A DNA stretch of 64,000 bases from CAYJAZ01 sp964371865 (GTDB taxonomy: Bacteria; Desulfobacterota; Desulfovibrionia; Desulfovibrionales; Desulfovibrionaceae): positions 1 to 64,000 of the forward strand of contig CAYJOR010000002.1 in the NCBI GenBank assembly GCA_964371865.1, given 5' to 3'. Positions 26,473 through 34,343 of the stretch are shown one piece after another. The notes under the pieces are model-generated. The model made no database searches and had not been told where the DNA came from. It saw only the letters and a list, made by a program, of their open reading frames with translations. Both the position numbers and the translations under genes were made by a program. Position 1 is the first letter of the stretch; each line of letters begins with the position of its first letter.

Positions 26473-26533
26473 AATTTAGAGCTCTCTTAAATAAATCAAT
26501 AAGTGATAAGCATATTTTAGAAAAAATTTCCAT
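26327..26533 (-). CDS. Small phage protein overlapping the lipoprotein; possible inner spanin partner
   Basis: About 68 residues from the ATG at 26533 (MEIFSKICLSL). The N-terminal helix is amphipathic to weakly hydrophobic and the rest is charged (YKKNYEKQRDSISFDASGML). In Desulfovibrio-type and Mu-like phages a small protein of this type precedes or overlaps an Rz1-like gene. The membrane segment is weak, so calling it an i-spanin is tentative. It overlaps the lipoprotein frame by about 146 bases. Confidence 0.45.
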   Translation of the reverse strand: MEIFSKICLSLIDLFKRALNYAYKKNYEKQRDSISFDASGMLVDKFRGRSEKSSPVIANSKVEQDSDT

Positions 26534-26561
26534 ACATACTCCATTAATTTGCAAAAACGAG

Positions 26562-26762
26562 CTATTCACTCTTATTTTTTACGTCATCAGCATTTTCAGC
26601 TTTACCTACATTAAATGCTAAATAGTTTATGACTTCATAAATCACCTTATAAAATCCTGAACTTGTGTCTGTTGGTGCCGATAAAAACACAGCTATAAAT
26701 GCACTTATGGAAACTATAATAGATAGAAATAATTCCCAATTTTCAGTAATTTTATCAATCAT
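26562..26762 (-). CDS. Holin-like small membrane protein
   Basis: 66 residues with one clear membrane segment (ELFLSIIVSISAFIAVFLSAP) and a polar C-terminus rich in Asp, Glu, Lys. It begins MIDKITENW, like small holins that follow the endolysin in Mu-type elements. It would let the endolysin reach the wall. One transmembrane span means a class III-type holin or an accessory protein. AGGAG precedes the ATG. Confidence 0.6.
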   Translation of the reverse strand: MIDKITENWELFLSIIVSISAFIAVFLSAPTDTSSGFYKVIYEVINYLAFNVGKAENADDVKNKSE

Positions 26763-26771
26763 AAAGTTCTC

Positions 26772-27485
26772 CTAATTTATTTTATTTGAAAATGCCAAAC
26801 GTATATCTGCGTCTAATTTTCTAGCTTTATAAGATTTAAAAAGCTTATTAATGTATTCTGTTAGTTTTTCGATTCTATTTAGCCAGCCACGGCGAAATAC
26901 CTTTAACTTTGGTTTTTGCTGACACAAACGCATATAATATTTTGCTCGTTCTTCTAACATTAATTTAGCTGATTTTTCTGTATCCGCCTGAAATGCCATT
27001 TTTAGTGTTTCAGAGCCAATTACTCCATCCACACTTGTTCCTATTGCCTTTTGAAGAACTTTTACACCATAAAAAGAACCGCTATTAATTGCGTAATCAT
27101 AAGTTATTATAGATAGATATAAAGGAAGTTTGTAAATTTTAGGAGAAAGCCAAAAAGCATTATATAAAATGCGTTTTGCCTGTTCCTTTGTTAATTCAAC
27201 AATTGAACGTCTATCAACTGAAAAAATTCTAATTTCCGTAAGTACTTTTCTTCCGTGTTTTGTTTTTCCGTAGTCTTCCAAAAAACGTAATGATACTCCA
27301 TATTTTGTTACTCCGCCCGGATCATTTTTGTGATCTGCTAAACCACCTTCTACACCTGCCACATGCTTGTACGCCAACTCAAAATTTTCCGGATATACAT
27401 ATTCTTCACGCACTTCCTGGTTTTTTTGAGATTTTTTATCGGAATTAAAACAATTTGATTCTATACTTGCTGTATTCTCACTCAT
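26772..27485 (-). CDS. Endolysin, GH108-type N-acetylmuramidase
   Basis: 237 residues. Residues 1-30 are a charged, low-complexity tail; the catalytic domain follows with VAGVEGGLADHKNDPGG, where Glu46 is the probable general acid, then VTKYGVSLRFLED. The peptidoglycan-binding part has GSFYGVKVLQKAIG and VDGVIGSETL. It cleaves the glycan backbone to release particles. It is the first gene of the leftward block, with AAGGAGG before the ATG. No signal peptide is seen, so it depends on a holin. Confidence 0.88.
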   Translation of the reverse strand: MSENTASIESNCFNSDKKSQKNQEVREEYVYPENFELAYKHVAGVEGGLADHKNDPGGVTKYGVSLRFLEDYGKTKHGRKVLTEIRIFSVDRRSIVELTKEQAKRILYNAFWLSPKIYKLPLYLSIITYDYAINSGSFYGVKVLQKAIGTSVDGVIGSETLKMAFQADTEKSAKLMLEERAKYYMRLCQQKPKLKVFRRGWLNRIEKLTEYINKLFKSYKARKLDADIRLAFSNKIN

Positions 27486-27574
27486 GTCTTCCTCCTTTTT
27501 TTGTCTTATACACCCGCTTTTTTAATACATTTTATCTAGACTCACTTAAATGCGCACAGACGCACTGTACCTAC

Positions 27575-27646
27575 TTGACAAGGTTTTGAAATTTCAAGAG
27601 AAAATAATTTATACAAATAATATCAAATAGATAAAAAACCTTGACA
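27575..27646. promoter_or_regulatory. Inverted boxes between ruvC and the phage block
   Basis: TTGACAAGGTTTT (27575-27587) and AAAAACCTTGACA (27634-27646) form an imperfect inverted pair 46 bases apart, in the 230-base region between divergent ruvC and endolysin genes. They could be operator sites for one regulator. The second box contains the predicted -35 of ruvC. Confidence 0.4.
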
Positions 27647-27669
27647 GATACAAATACTTACCGTATCTC
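27641..27669 (+). promoter_or_regulatory. Predicted ruvC promoter
   Basis: TTGACA (27641-27646), 17 bases, then TATCTC (27664-27669). The spacer and ends form a GATAC/GTATC inverted repeat (27647-27667). Confidence 0.5.
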
Positions 27670-27715
27670 TATTTTTCATAAAAAAACTTTAAAAAAATAA
27701 CTTATTTTATATTCG

Positions 27716-28210
27716 ATGAAAAAAAATCTATCAAATCAAACAATTATTGGAATTGACCCTGGTTCTACTGTAACAGGTTGGGGAATAATTTCCGAAACAT
27801 CAGGCATTTTAGGCTTGGTCGATTGTGGCGCTATAAAAAATCCTAAAGCTGATTTCAACTCTAGGCTCTCTTATATTTTTCACGCTTTGAGTGAAATTTG
27901 TAAATCTTACCAGCCACAAGAAGCTGCAATCGAACAAATCTTTGTTGCAAAAAATGCTTTATCGGCATTAAAGCTTGGTCAAGCTCGCGGCATTGCTCTT
28001 GCTTGCTGCATGCAGTACAATATTCCTGTTTTTGATTACGAACCTACTAAGGTCAAACAAGCCGTAGTTGGAAATGGTAGAGCTGATAAAACACAAGTTG
28101 CATTTATGGTTAAAACTCTTCTTAATCAAAAAGAACTACCTAAAATTCTTGATACAACTGATGCTCTTGCAATTGCCATTTGTCATGCAAATTCTCGACG
28201 ATTTTTTTAG
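27716..28210 (+). CDS. ruvC: Holliday junction resolvase RuvC
   Basis: 164 residues, standard length. RuvC cuts Holliday junctions together with RuvAB. The acidic catalytic set is visible: Asp14 in IGIDPGS, Glu73 in AAIEQIF, and Asp146/Asp149 in DTTDALAIAICH. QARGIAL and VKQAVVGNGRADK are family marks. ruvAB are not next to it. It is divergent from the phage-type block, and no strong Shine-Dalgarno is seen before its ATG. Confidence 0.96.
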   Translation: MKKNLSNQTIIGIDPGSTVTGWGIISETSGILGLVDCGAIKNPKADFNSRLSYIFHALSEICKSYQPQEAAIEQIFVAKNALSALKLGQARGIALACCMQYNIPVFDYEPTKVKQAVVGNGRADKTQVAFMVKTLLNQKELPKILDTTDALAIAICHANSRRFF

Positions 28211-28282
28211 CGTCAAATTATAGACAGGTTTTGATTTATCAGCTTGTTACAGTAATAATTAGGTGAGAATAATATTCCATAA

Positions 28283-28340
28283 GGAAAAAATTACCTACTT
28301 AAAGATGTCAAAAAAACATCATTAGTAGGAAAATTTTTCC
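28283..28340 (+). terminator. Long imperfect hairpin after ruvC
   Basis: A long imperfect inverted repeat from GGAAAAAATT to AATTTTTCC encloses CCTACT/AGTAGG and GATGT/ACATC, with about 20 of 25 pairs, followed by ATTTTTC. It probably ends the ruvC transcript. Confidence 0.6.
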
Positions 28341-28426
28341 ATTTTTCAAGAAATCTATCTAATAATACACACTTAAATTCTTTTGGCACATAACTTGCTT
28401 ATTTAGATTCAACAAAGGGAGCAGTT

Positions 28427-28783
28427 ATGAAAAACTACGAATTAGATTACAATAATTTTTATTTGAATGCAGAAGAGCAAACACTTTTTACTCTCATCGG
28501 TAATAAAGAAGTTTATTCTCAAGCATCTATCAATGAAGATATTAGAAAAAATTTGTCAGATTCTCTTGGAAACCTCGGTAAATCTGTTCAACTCCTTATT
28601 GTTTTACTCGAACAAAACAATATAGTAAATATGTTACCACAAATTGCTGTACCACAATATAGTGAAATTATGGATTCTATTTCAGATGCAGCACTTAAAG
28701 GTGTTGAAGCTGTATTACAATCTCATGAATTTGATAAAACATTAGTTCTTAGCGCTACAGAACCTTGTACTGTAATGCAATAA
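28427..28783 (+). CDS. Unrecognised 118-residue protein
   Basis: A probable real gene: GGGAG stands six bases before its ATG and it lies between two terminator-like hairpins, so it is a single transcription unit. The protein is soluble, acidic and probably all-helical: N-terminal DYNNFYLNAEEQTLF, a central LGNLGKSVQLLIVLLEQNN amphipathic helix, then SDAALKGVEAVLQS. It has two Cys/Met residues near the end (CTVMQ). I know no family for it. Confidence 0.65.
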   Translation: MKNYELDYNNFYLNAEEQTLFTLIGNKEVYSQASINEDIRKNLSDSLGNLGKSVQLLIVLLEQNNIVNMLPQIAVPQYSEIMDSISDAALKGVEAVLQSHEFDKTLVLSATEPCTVMQ

Positions 28784-28883
28784 ATAGTTTATAATCTTTT
28801 GATACACGCTTTTTCATTGAGCCGTAAAAGCATTGTGTATTAAAAAACGAAGATGCATATTTTTTATGCATTCTCCTCCCGAG

Positions 28884-28917
28884 AAAAGGTCATTATCTAT
28901 GGCCTTTTTTTATTTTA
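28884..28917 (+). terminator. Terminator after the 118-residue gene
   Basis: AAAGGTCAT pairs with ATGGCCTTT across TATCT, followed by a run of T. A second hairpin, ATGCATA/TATGCAT, precedes it at about 28852-28871. Confidence 0.7.
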
Positions 28918-29174
28918 ACATTACCCATTCCTTTCAATATTTTTTAGTTGACACTCTTATCTTTATCTATGTCCATCTTTATCGAAAAAGCTGTATCACC
29001 TTGCACGAAGCTAATTATGTATCTCACTAGCAATATTATAACTACAAGTTCCATAATGCTTTCTTATTACGTAAGTCAAACTCTAACTACTTCCATTAGA
29101 CGCAAAAAAAGGAAAGAACCTAAGCTATATATACTTTGATTCTTTCCCTTTTAGAAACTTATTCTATTGAAAGT

Positions 29175-30422
29175 TTACTTATTAAGTTCTCTTTCTTGTG
29201 GGAACATTGGGAAGTAACGATAGAACACTGATACGATCATTGCACTATAGGATACAACTAAGAATGATGCTGCCCACTCAACCCAGTTAGGATTGTAAGT
29301 TTTCCATGTATCAAAAGGCATTACAGGAGCTGCAAGAGCTTGTACTGTCAATACATAACGGTTGATTACAATACCAGCACAAGCTGCAATAAAGAGCCCG
29401 TAGTAGTATTTAGGATTTTGTCTTACTGATGGGATAAGAAGCATAACAGCAGGAATAATTGCAAGAGCATGCTCAAGCCAGAATAACCATACACCGTAGA
29501 TGTTTCCGTAGAACATTTGATGGAAAGTTAGACCTTCACGTGGAAGAAGTCCTTCTACCCAAGCATAACTGTCGATACACTTGAAGATTGCATAAATAAG
29601 AAGCATTGTGCCGCCAATTTTAGCAAGTAATTGTTTTACATCCCAAGAAACTAATTTTTTGCCTGTCAATTTTTCCATTGTAGCCGCAACTAAAGTTGTG
29701 AACATAGGTCCAACACTTATTGCAGACATGATGAAAAGGAAGAATGTCCAAGGCCAAATAAAGAAACCTTCACGATAAACATAAGGACGTCCGAATAATA
29801 CACCATACATACCACCGAGTGAACCTTGGTGGAATGTTGATAAGAACGCACCAATACCAGCAAATAAAGGCATGAAAACGTGGAAGTTATGCGCTAAAGC
29901 AGCGATAAATTTGTTTTTCATGAATTGACGGTTTTCAAGTGTCAAAGGAGTGGTTTCGATAATTAGAACGATACAGTAACATGTAATACAGAAAATAACT
30001 TCTGTAAGCATGGAGTGAACGTTCGGATACCAATAACCAAACCAAGCACGAATTGGTTGACCAATATCAAGCACCAAGATAAGCATAGCACCTGAATAAC
30101 AAAGGAAACCAATTACAACCGCAAGGTTTACGATATTTTTAAGTTCATCAATATTAAGTATATAACGAAGCAATGAAGTAAAGAATGCACCAGCACCAAG
30201 AGCGATAACAGCAAGGTCAAAGGTAATCCAAAGACCAAAGCCGAAGTAATCGTCAAGACCGGTTACACCCAATCCATTCGCAAGCGTTATGAAAGCAGCA
30301 TACAAGCCCCAAAGGAAAACGCCACCTAAAGCTGCCATCCACAAAGAGAATTGTGTGAAAGAACAACGTGTGCAACCTTCTGGAAAGTAATCTGCATCAA
30401 TTGGTTTGTGGTAATTAGCCAT
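29175..30422 (-). CDS. qrcD: Qrc complex membrane subunit QrcD (NrfD family)
   Basis: 415 residues with about ten membrane helices. It is the quinone-site subunit of the quinone reductase complex, related to NrfD/PsrC proteins. Features include ADYFPEGCTRCSFTQFSLWMAALGGVFLWGLYAAF (read in parts), an early Gly-rich helix, LLRYILNIDELKN, QPIRAWFGYWYPN and GMYGVLFGRPYV. It is the last gene of the operon, 12 bases after qrcC. The complex takes electrons from type I cytochrome c3 and reduces menaquinone, a step linked to proton motive force in sulfate reducers. Confidence 0.93.
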   Translation of the reverse strand: MANYHKPIDADYFPEGCTRCSFTQFSLWMAALGGVFLWGLYAAFITLANGLGVTGLDDYFGFGLWITFDLAVIALGAGAFFTSLLRYILNIDELKNIVNLAVVIGFLCYSGAMLILVLDIGQPIRAWFGYWYPNVHSMLTEVIFCITCYCIVLIIETTPLTLENRQFMKNKFIAALAHNFHVFMPLFAGIGAFLSTFHQGSLGGMYGVLFGRPYVYREGFFIWPWTFFLFIMSAISVGPMFTTLVAATMEKLTGKKLVSWDVKQLLAKIGGTMLLIYAIFKCIDSYAWVEGLLPREGLTFHQMFYGNIYGVWLFWLEHALAIIPAVMLLIPSVRQNPKYYYGLFIAACAGIVINRYVLTVQALAAPVMPFDTWKTYNPNWVEWAASFLVVSYSAMIVSVFYRYFPMFPQERELNK

Positions 30423-30433
30423 AATTTAACCTC

Positions 30434-31231
30434 TTAATGTCCTGAACCTGCAAGTGTTCCTAGTGGTTCACCTGTTTGTTCGTTAGGAAGATAATTATCG
30501 CCAAGGCGACGTACCCATTCACGTTTTGATAAATAGTAAACTTGAGGATCTGTTCCAAGACGTTCTAGTAGTCTGAACGCATTTTCAGAGTGAGCCAATT
30601 CGTATACTTTATGTGTTTCATTCAACAAGTCACCAAAGGTAATAGCACCGTTAGGACATGCTTGAGTACATGAAGTTACATAATCAGCTTCATCAAGTTT
30701 CCAAGGGTCACGACCTTCTGCACGAGCTTTATCTTTAGCAGCCATCCAACGATGGTGACAGAAAGAACACTTCTCTACTACACCACGAGGACGAGTTGAA
30801 ACATCCGGTGTAAGAGTTTGAGCTAAATCGCCTTCCCATTTAGGGTCAAACCAGTTGAAGTAACGAGCGTGGTAAGGGCATGAAGCCATACAATAACGGC
30901 AACCAATACAACGTGGTGTTACTTGGCTAACAATGCCACCTTCTTCACGTTTGTCAGTAGCAATAACTGGGCAAACTGATACACAAGATGGTTTACCGCA
31001 CTGCATACAAGGACGAGGAAGATAAGCAACTTCGTTATCAGGGAAGCTTTTACCATTTGTCATTCTATATACAAGCATCCAAGTCATAGAACGAAGTTTG
31101 TTGCTTGCATCAACTTCAGGTGCAAGGTTATTTTCAGCCTGACAAGATACCATACAAGCACCACAGCCTGTACACTTATCAAGGTCGATAACCATACCCC
31201 ATTTCATATTTAATTCTATAGGACTAGCCAT
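30434..31231 (-). CDS. qrcC: Qrc complex iron-sulfur subunit QrcC
   Basis: 265 residues with four Cys clusters for iron-sulfur centres: CTGCGACMVSCQAEN (near residue 21), CMQCGKPSCVSVCP, CIGCRYCMASCPY and CSFCHHRW with a later CTQACPNG. It is like DmsB/PsrB-type subunits and would wire QrcB/QrcA to the membrane quinone site. It lies between qrcB and qrcD with about ten-base gaps. Confidence 0.94.
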   Translation of the reverse strand: MASPIELNMKWGMVIDLDKCTGCGACMVSCQAENNLAPEVDASNKLRSMTWMLVYRMTNGKSFPDNEVAYLPRPCMQCGKPSCVSVCPVIATDKREEGGIVSQVTPRCIGCRYCMASCPYHARYFNWFDPKWEGDLAQTLTPDVSTRPRGVVEKCSFCHHRWMAAKDKARAEGRDPWKLDEADYVTSCTQACPNGAITFGDLLNETHKVYELAHSENAFRLLERLGTDPQVYYLSKREWVRRLGDNYLPNEQTGEPLGTLAGSGH

Positions 31232-31240
31232 AATATTCCC

Positions 31241-33307
31241 CTATACCCTTTGCGCGCTTACATACATAGGTGCGAATACAAGAGCATTAGTAACAGCTTC
31301 TCTCGCTACACCTGTAAGGTTCATAACATTTTCGCCTTTATTTTGACTAAATGCATCAAAAGCGGTATGACCAAGCCCCAAAGGTAACAATACAGTATTA
31401 TTTTGTACACCTTCATACACTGAAACAAGCGCAACAACTTCGCCAAATTCGTTACTTAATTTCACTCTTTGACCAGCTTTCAACTTAAGCTCACTCGCTG
31501 TTGCTGAGTTCATTTGTGCAACCATATATTTCCCAACTAACTGATCATTTGTGATAAGTTTTGTTGAGAATGGAGGTATACCGGTTGTTGGCGTACCAAA
31601 ACCACGTACTGATTGAATAGCTACTGATAAAGCTTTATTAGGTTCAATGGTGCCTTTTGAGAGTAATTCCATATTAAAATGATAAACAGACATATTAGTT
31701 GTTTTTTCACTTATAAAGGTTTCACCTTCTAAGAGGCTATCCATATCTGCGCCAATTTTATCAGCTTTTGTTGCTATAAGTTCAGCAGCATTAGCTATTG
31801 GGAAATCTTTTCCAACATTTTTAGCTAGAGCAAGAACTATATCTGCTGCTGCTCTTGCTTCATAAGGAGCCGGAACTGCAGGTTGTCCTGCTGAATAGTT
31901 TATGAATCCGCTACCGTATGGGGTTTCAACGTCGTCGAAACGTTCAAAATCCATAGTTAGTGGAAGAACTAAGTTAGCTTTAGAAGATGTTTCATCCATA
32001 AAAGTACTGAATGATACAACACATTCAGCTTTTTCGATGAGTTCACCTACTTTAGCTGACATAGGAAGCGAATAAACCGGATTAGCTTCGTGAATCATAA
32101 GCACTTTAGGAGCTGGTTTGCTTCCATCCGCTACTGCTTGTGTATAAGCAACAAAATCACGTTTTAGTAGATCTGAATAACTTGCACTTTCGTCAAAAGC
32201 AGCTTTAGAGAATGGTAGGCCAACTAATTGGCCAGCTTCTGAATTATAAGTATCTGCTAATAATAAGTTACAAGCTATACCGGCCATCATTGGAATTACG
32301 CCAATGTTTCCGTTTTCATTACCAACTATAACAAGAGGTTTTTTCGCTTTTTTCAAAGCTTCTACTGCTTGGATAAGTTTTGCTGCCGGTACGCCAGTCA
32401 TTTTTTCAACTGTTTCCGGAGTCATATCCGCAGTAAGTGTAGCAAACTCGCTAAAGCCTGTGAAGTAAGATTTCGCACCATTACGGATAAGTAAGTGTGC
32501 AATACCTAACAATAAAGCATACTCAAAGTTAGCTTTGCATGGAAGATAGAAATCTGAACATGCAGCTGTGTTTGTTTGGCTAGGTCCGGCATAGGCTAAG
32601 CTTAGTTTGCTTTCGCCATTTGTAGGACGTTTGCTATCGTAGTCTTTACGGTTATAAACAACAGGGCCCCAGTTTTCTAAGTAGTTAGCACCAACTGAGA
32701 AAATGAAGTCTGCGTCTTTTACGTTGTATCCGAATCTTCCTTTTCCGCCCATATTTTCCCAAGCTTTTTGAGCATTTTGCTCTTCGCTTGGCATAAGGTA
32801 GAAGTCAGCTGAACCTAATTTAGATAAGAAAGCTGAGAAAAGATCTTTAATACTACCTGTATAGTCACTTGTTACACCTGCAACATTACCTTCAGCAGCT
32901 TTTACTTTATCAGTAAGAACTTGCATTGCTTCTTCCCATGAAATAGGAAGATAAGCGCCGTCTGCTGTACGTTTTAATGGTTCTGTAACACGGCTAGGAG
33001 CACATGCTAATTGTGACTGAGTAGCCGCAAGAGCTGTGATGCCGCCTTGACTAAGAATATTATCAGGGTTACCAAGTGTACGAACAGGTCTGCCATTAAC
33101 CGTACGTACAAGCATGCCTACGCCTGATGGACAAAGCTTACTTACTGTAGGAACATAGGCATTTTCACCATACTTTAAGCGTGGTATCCATGACCAGTTC
33201 TGAGTCCAGTAAGCTGCATCATATAAAAGTTTCCATGGGGCGGGAGTCAATAAAGTTCCGACTACGCCACCACCCAAGATTTTCAAAACACTGCGTCTGT
33301 CTAACAT
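31241..33307 (-). CDS. qrcB: Qrc complex molybdopterin-oxidoreductase-like subunit QrcB
   Basis: 688 residues. The N-terminus, DRRSVLKILGGG, is a Tat-type signal. The body belongs to the molybdopterin oxidoreductase superfamily, but known QrcB proteins bind no molybdenum cofactor or N-terminal iron-sulfur cluster and act structurally. Consistent with that, only one Cys lies in the usual cluster region (SKLCPSGVG). It is the periplasmic scaffold between QrcA and QrcC. The gene follows qrcA by 12 bases. Confidence 0.94.
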   Translation of the reverse strand: MLDRRSVLKILGGGVVGTLLTPAPWKLLYDAAYWTQNWSWIPRLKYGENAYVPTVSKLCPSGVGMLVRTVNGRPVRTLGNPDNILSQGGITALAATQSQLACAPSRVTEPLKRTADGAYLPISWEEAMQVLTDKVKAAEGNVAGVTSDYTGSIKDLFSAFLSKLGSADFYLMPSEEQNAQKAWENMGGKGRFGYNVKDADFIFSVGANYLENWGPVVYNRKDYDSKRPTNGESKLSLAYAGPSQTNTAACSDFYLPCKANFEYALLLGIAHLLIRNGAKSYFTGFSEFATLTADMTPETVEKMTGVPAAKLIQAVEALKKAKKPLVIVGNENGNIGVIPMMAGIACNLLLADTYNSEAGQLVGLPFSKAAFDESASYSDLLKRDFVAYTQAVADGSKPAPKVLMIHEANPVYSLPMSAKVGELIEKAECVVSFSTFMDETSSKANLVLPLTMDFERFDDVETPYGSGFINYSAGQPAVPAPYEARAAADIVLALAKNVGKDFPIANAAELIATKADKIGADMDSLLEGETFISEKTTNMSVYHFNMELLSKGTIEPNKALSVAIQSVRGFGTPTTGIPPFSTKLITNDQLVGKYMVAQMNSATASELKLKAGQRVKLSNEFGEVVALVSVYEGVQNNTVLLPLGLGHTAFDAFSQNKGENVMNLTGVAREAVTNALVFAPMYVSAQRV

Positions 33308-33319
33308 ATCCTACTCCCT

Positions 33320-33976
33320 CTATTTGTGACACACAAAGCAAGCATTACTTGCATTTGCCGCGCCAAATCTATGCCCGGGAAGTGCATGACATTCTTCACA
33401 TTCCCACATCATCATTATTTCGCTGGAATACGTAGAAAGCACATTTTGTTGATACACAGGCGGTGTTTCTGTAGATGCAACATCTATATGGCAGGTGTTA
33501 CAAAGCATTGCTTCCGTTTCAAAAACTGGTTCCACGTACTCATGACAACGTGCACAGTTCTCAATTGAGTGTGCCGCATGCGGGAAAAATACGTTATCAG
33601 GTTGTTTTGCATAGATGAGCCACTCATCTTGAATTTCACGTCCTGCGTCCACATATTCTTCTACAAAGCGAATTTCTTCTGGATCTTCCGTAATCGCAGT
33701 AGAGTGGCAAGATGCGCAACTCTCTGTTGATGGACGTCCGCTAAAAGTTCCGTCTTCACGAATGAAGTGACAGTCAGCACAAGCCATACCTGCATTTTCC
33801 ACGTGTGCTACGTGGTTAAAAGCTATAGGTTGCTCGCTACTGGTATACATAATCGAAGGGTAGGCGTACCACCCAAATAACATTGCCACAACTAAGCCCA
33901 ATAAAAATGGTGCCAGCCCGCAAACGCAAGATTTTTTCTTACATGTTTGCGTAGAATTGTTGTGTACTTCCCCCAT
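33320..33976 (-). CDS. qrcA: Qrc complex multihaem cytochrome c subunit QrcA
   Basis: 218 residues. An N-terminal membrane anchor (FLLGLVVAMLFGWYAY) is followed by six CXXCH haem motifs: CADCH, CASCH, CARCH, CNTCH, CEECH and CFVCH. This matches the hexahaem QrcA that accepts electrons from periplasmic cytochrome c3. It starts the qrcABCD operon; GAGG lies upstream of its ATG. Haem 1 and 5 spacing and a final CHK end agree with the family. Confidence 0.94.
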   Translation of the reverse strand: MGEVHNNSTQTCKKKSCVCGLAPFLLGLVVAMLFGWYAYPSIMYTSSEQPIAFNHVAHVENAGMACADCHFIREDGTFSGRPSTESCASCHSTAITEDPEEIRFVEEYVDAGREIQDEWLIYAKQPDNVFFPHAAHSIENCARCHEYVEPVFETEAMLCNTCHIDVASTETPPVYQQNVLSTYSSEIMMMWECEECHALPGHRFGAANASNACFVCHK

Positions 33977-34103
33977 ACCCGATGCCTCGTGCGGTTAGAA
34001 GTTAATCCCTAATTTATGCGCAACTTTTGCACATAAACCTCCCCAATTACAAAAAAAAATTGTAGTCGCAAGTAAAAACCGTATCGTACAATTTTTTCCA
34101 ACA

Positions 34104-34121
34104 TTAACAAGATATTGTTAA
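34104..34121. promoter_or_regulatory. Palindrome TTAACAA-N4-TTGTTAA between qrcA and the Tim44-like gene
   Basis: A perfect 7-bp inverted repeat around GATA, extended by AC/GT outside one mismatch. It lies 128 bases upstream of qrcA in the 367-base divergent region. It looks like a dimeric regulator site. The rest of 33977-34343 is AT-rich with the promoter listed next. Confidence 0.5.
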
Positions 34122-34278
34122 CGTTCTCCATAAGTAACCTATTTTTTTTACTATTGCAAGAGCTTTTTATAACTAAAAATAATTTACTATCAAATTTTCA
34201 TATTTTCTTGATATACTTTATAGTTATTATTTTCTCAAAGTTTTTCTTAGTTTTATACCATTACTTATTTCTTCCATC

Positions 34279-34307
34279 TTGACAAATTCTTAAAAGACAA
34301 CTAGATT
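34279..34307 (+). promoter_or_regulatory. Predicted promoter of the Tim44-like gene
   Basis: TTGACA (34279-34284), 17 bases, TAGATT (34302-34307), 36 bases before the ATG. Confidence 0.55.
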
Positions 34308-34343
34308 CATCTCAGTTTACATAAATTTTTTAAAGGATTATAA

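Noticed and set aside
10000..27720. Attachment-site direct repeats bounding the phage block
   Set aside because: No convincing long direct repeat was found at the two ends; an exact repeat search would be decisive.
28833..29139. Two overlapping small frames after the 118-residue gene
   Set aside because: They lie over the terminator and AT-rich spacer, lack ribosome sites and have no protein-like composition.
34104..34121. Rex binding site
   Set aside because: The half sites are in the opposite order to the Rex consensus; it is kept only as an unassigned palindrome.
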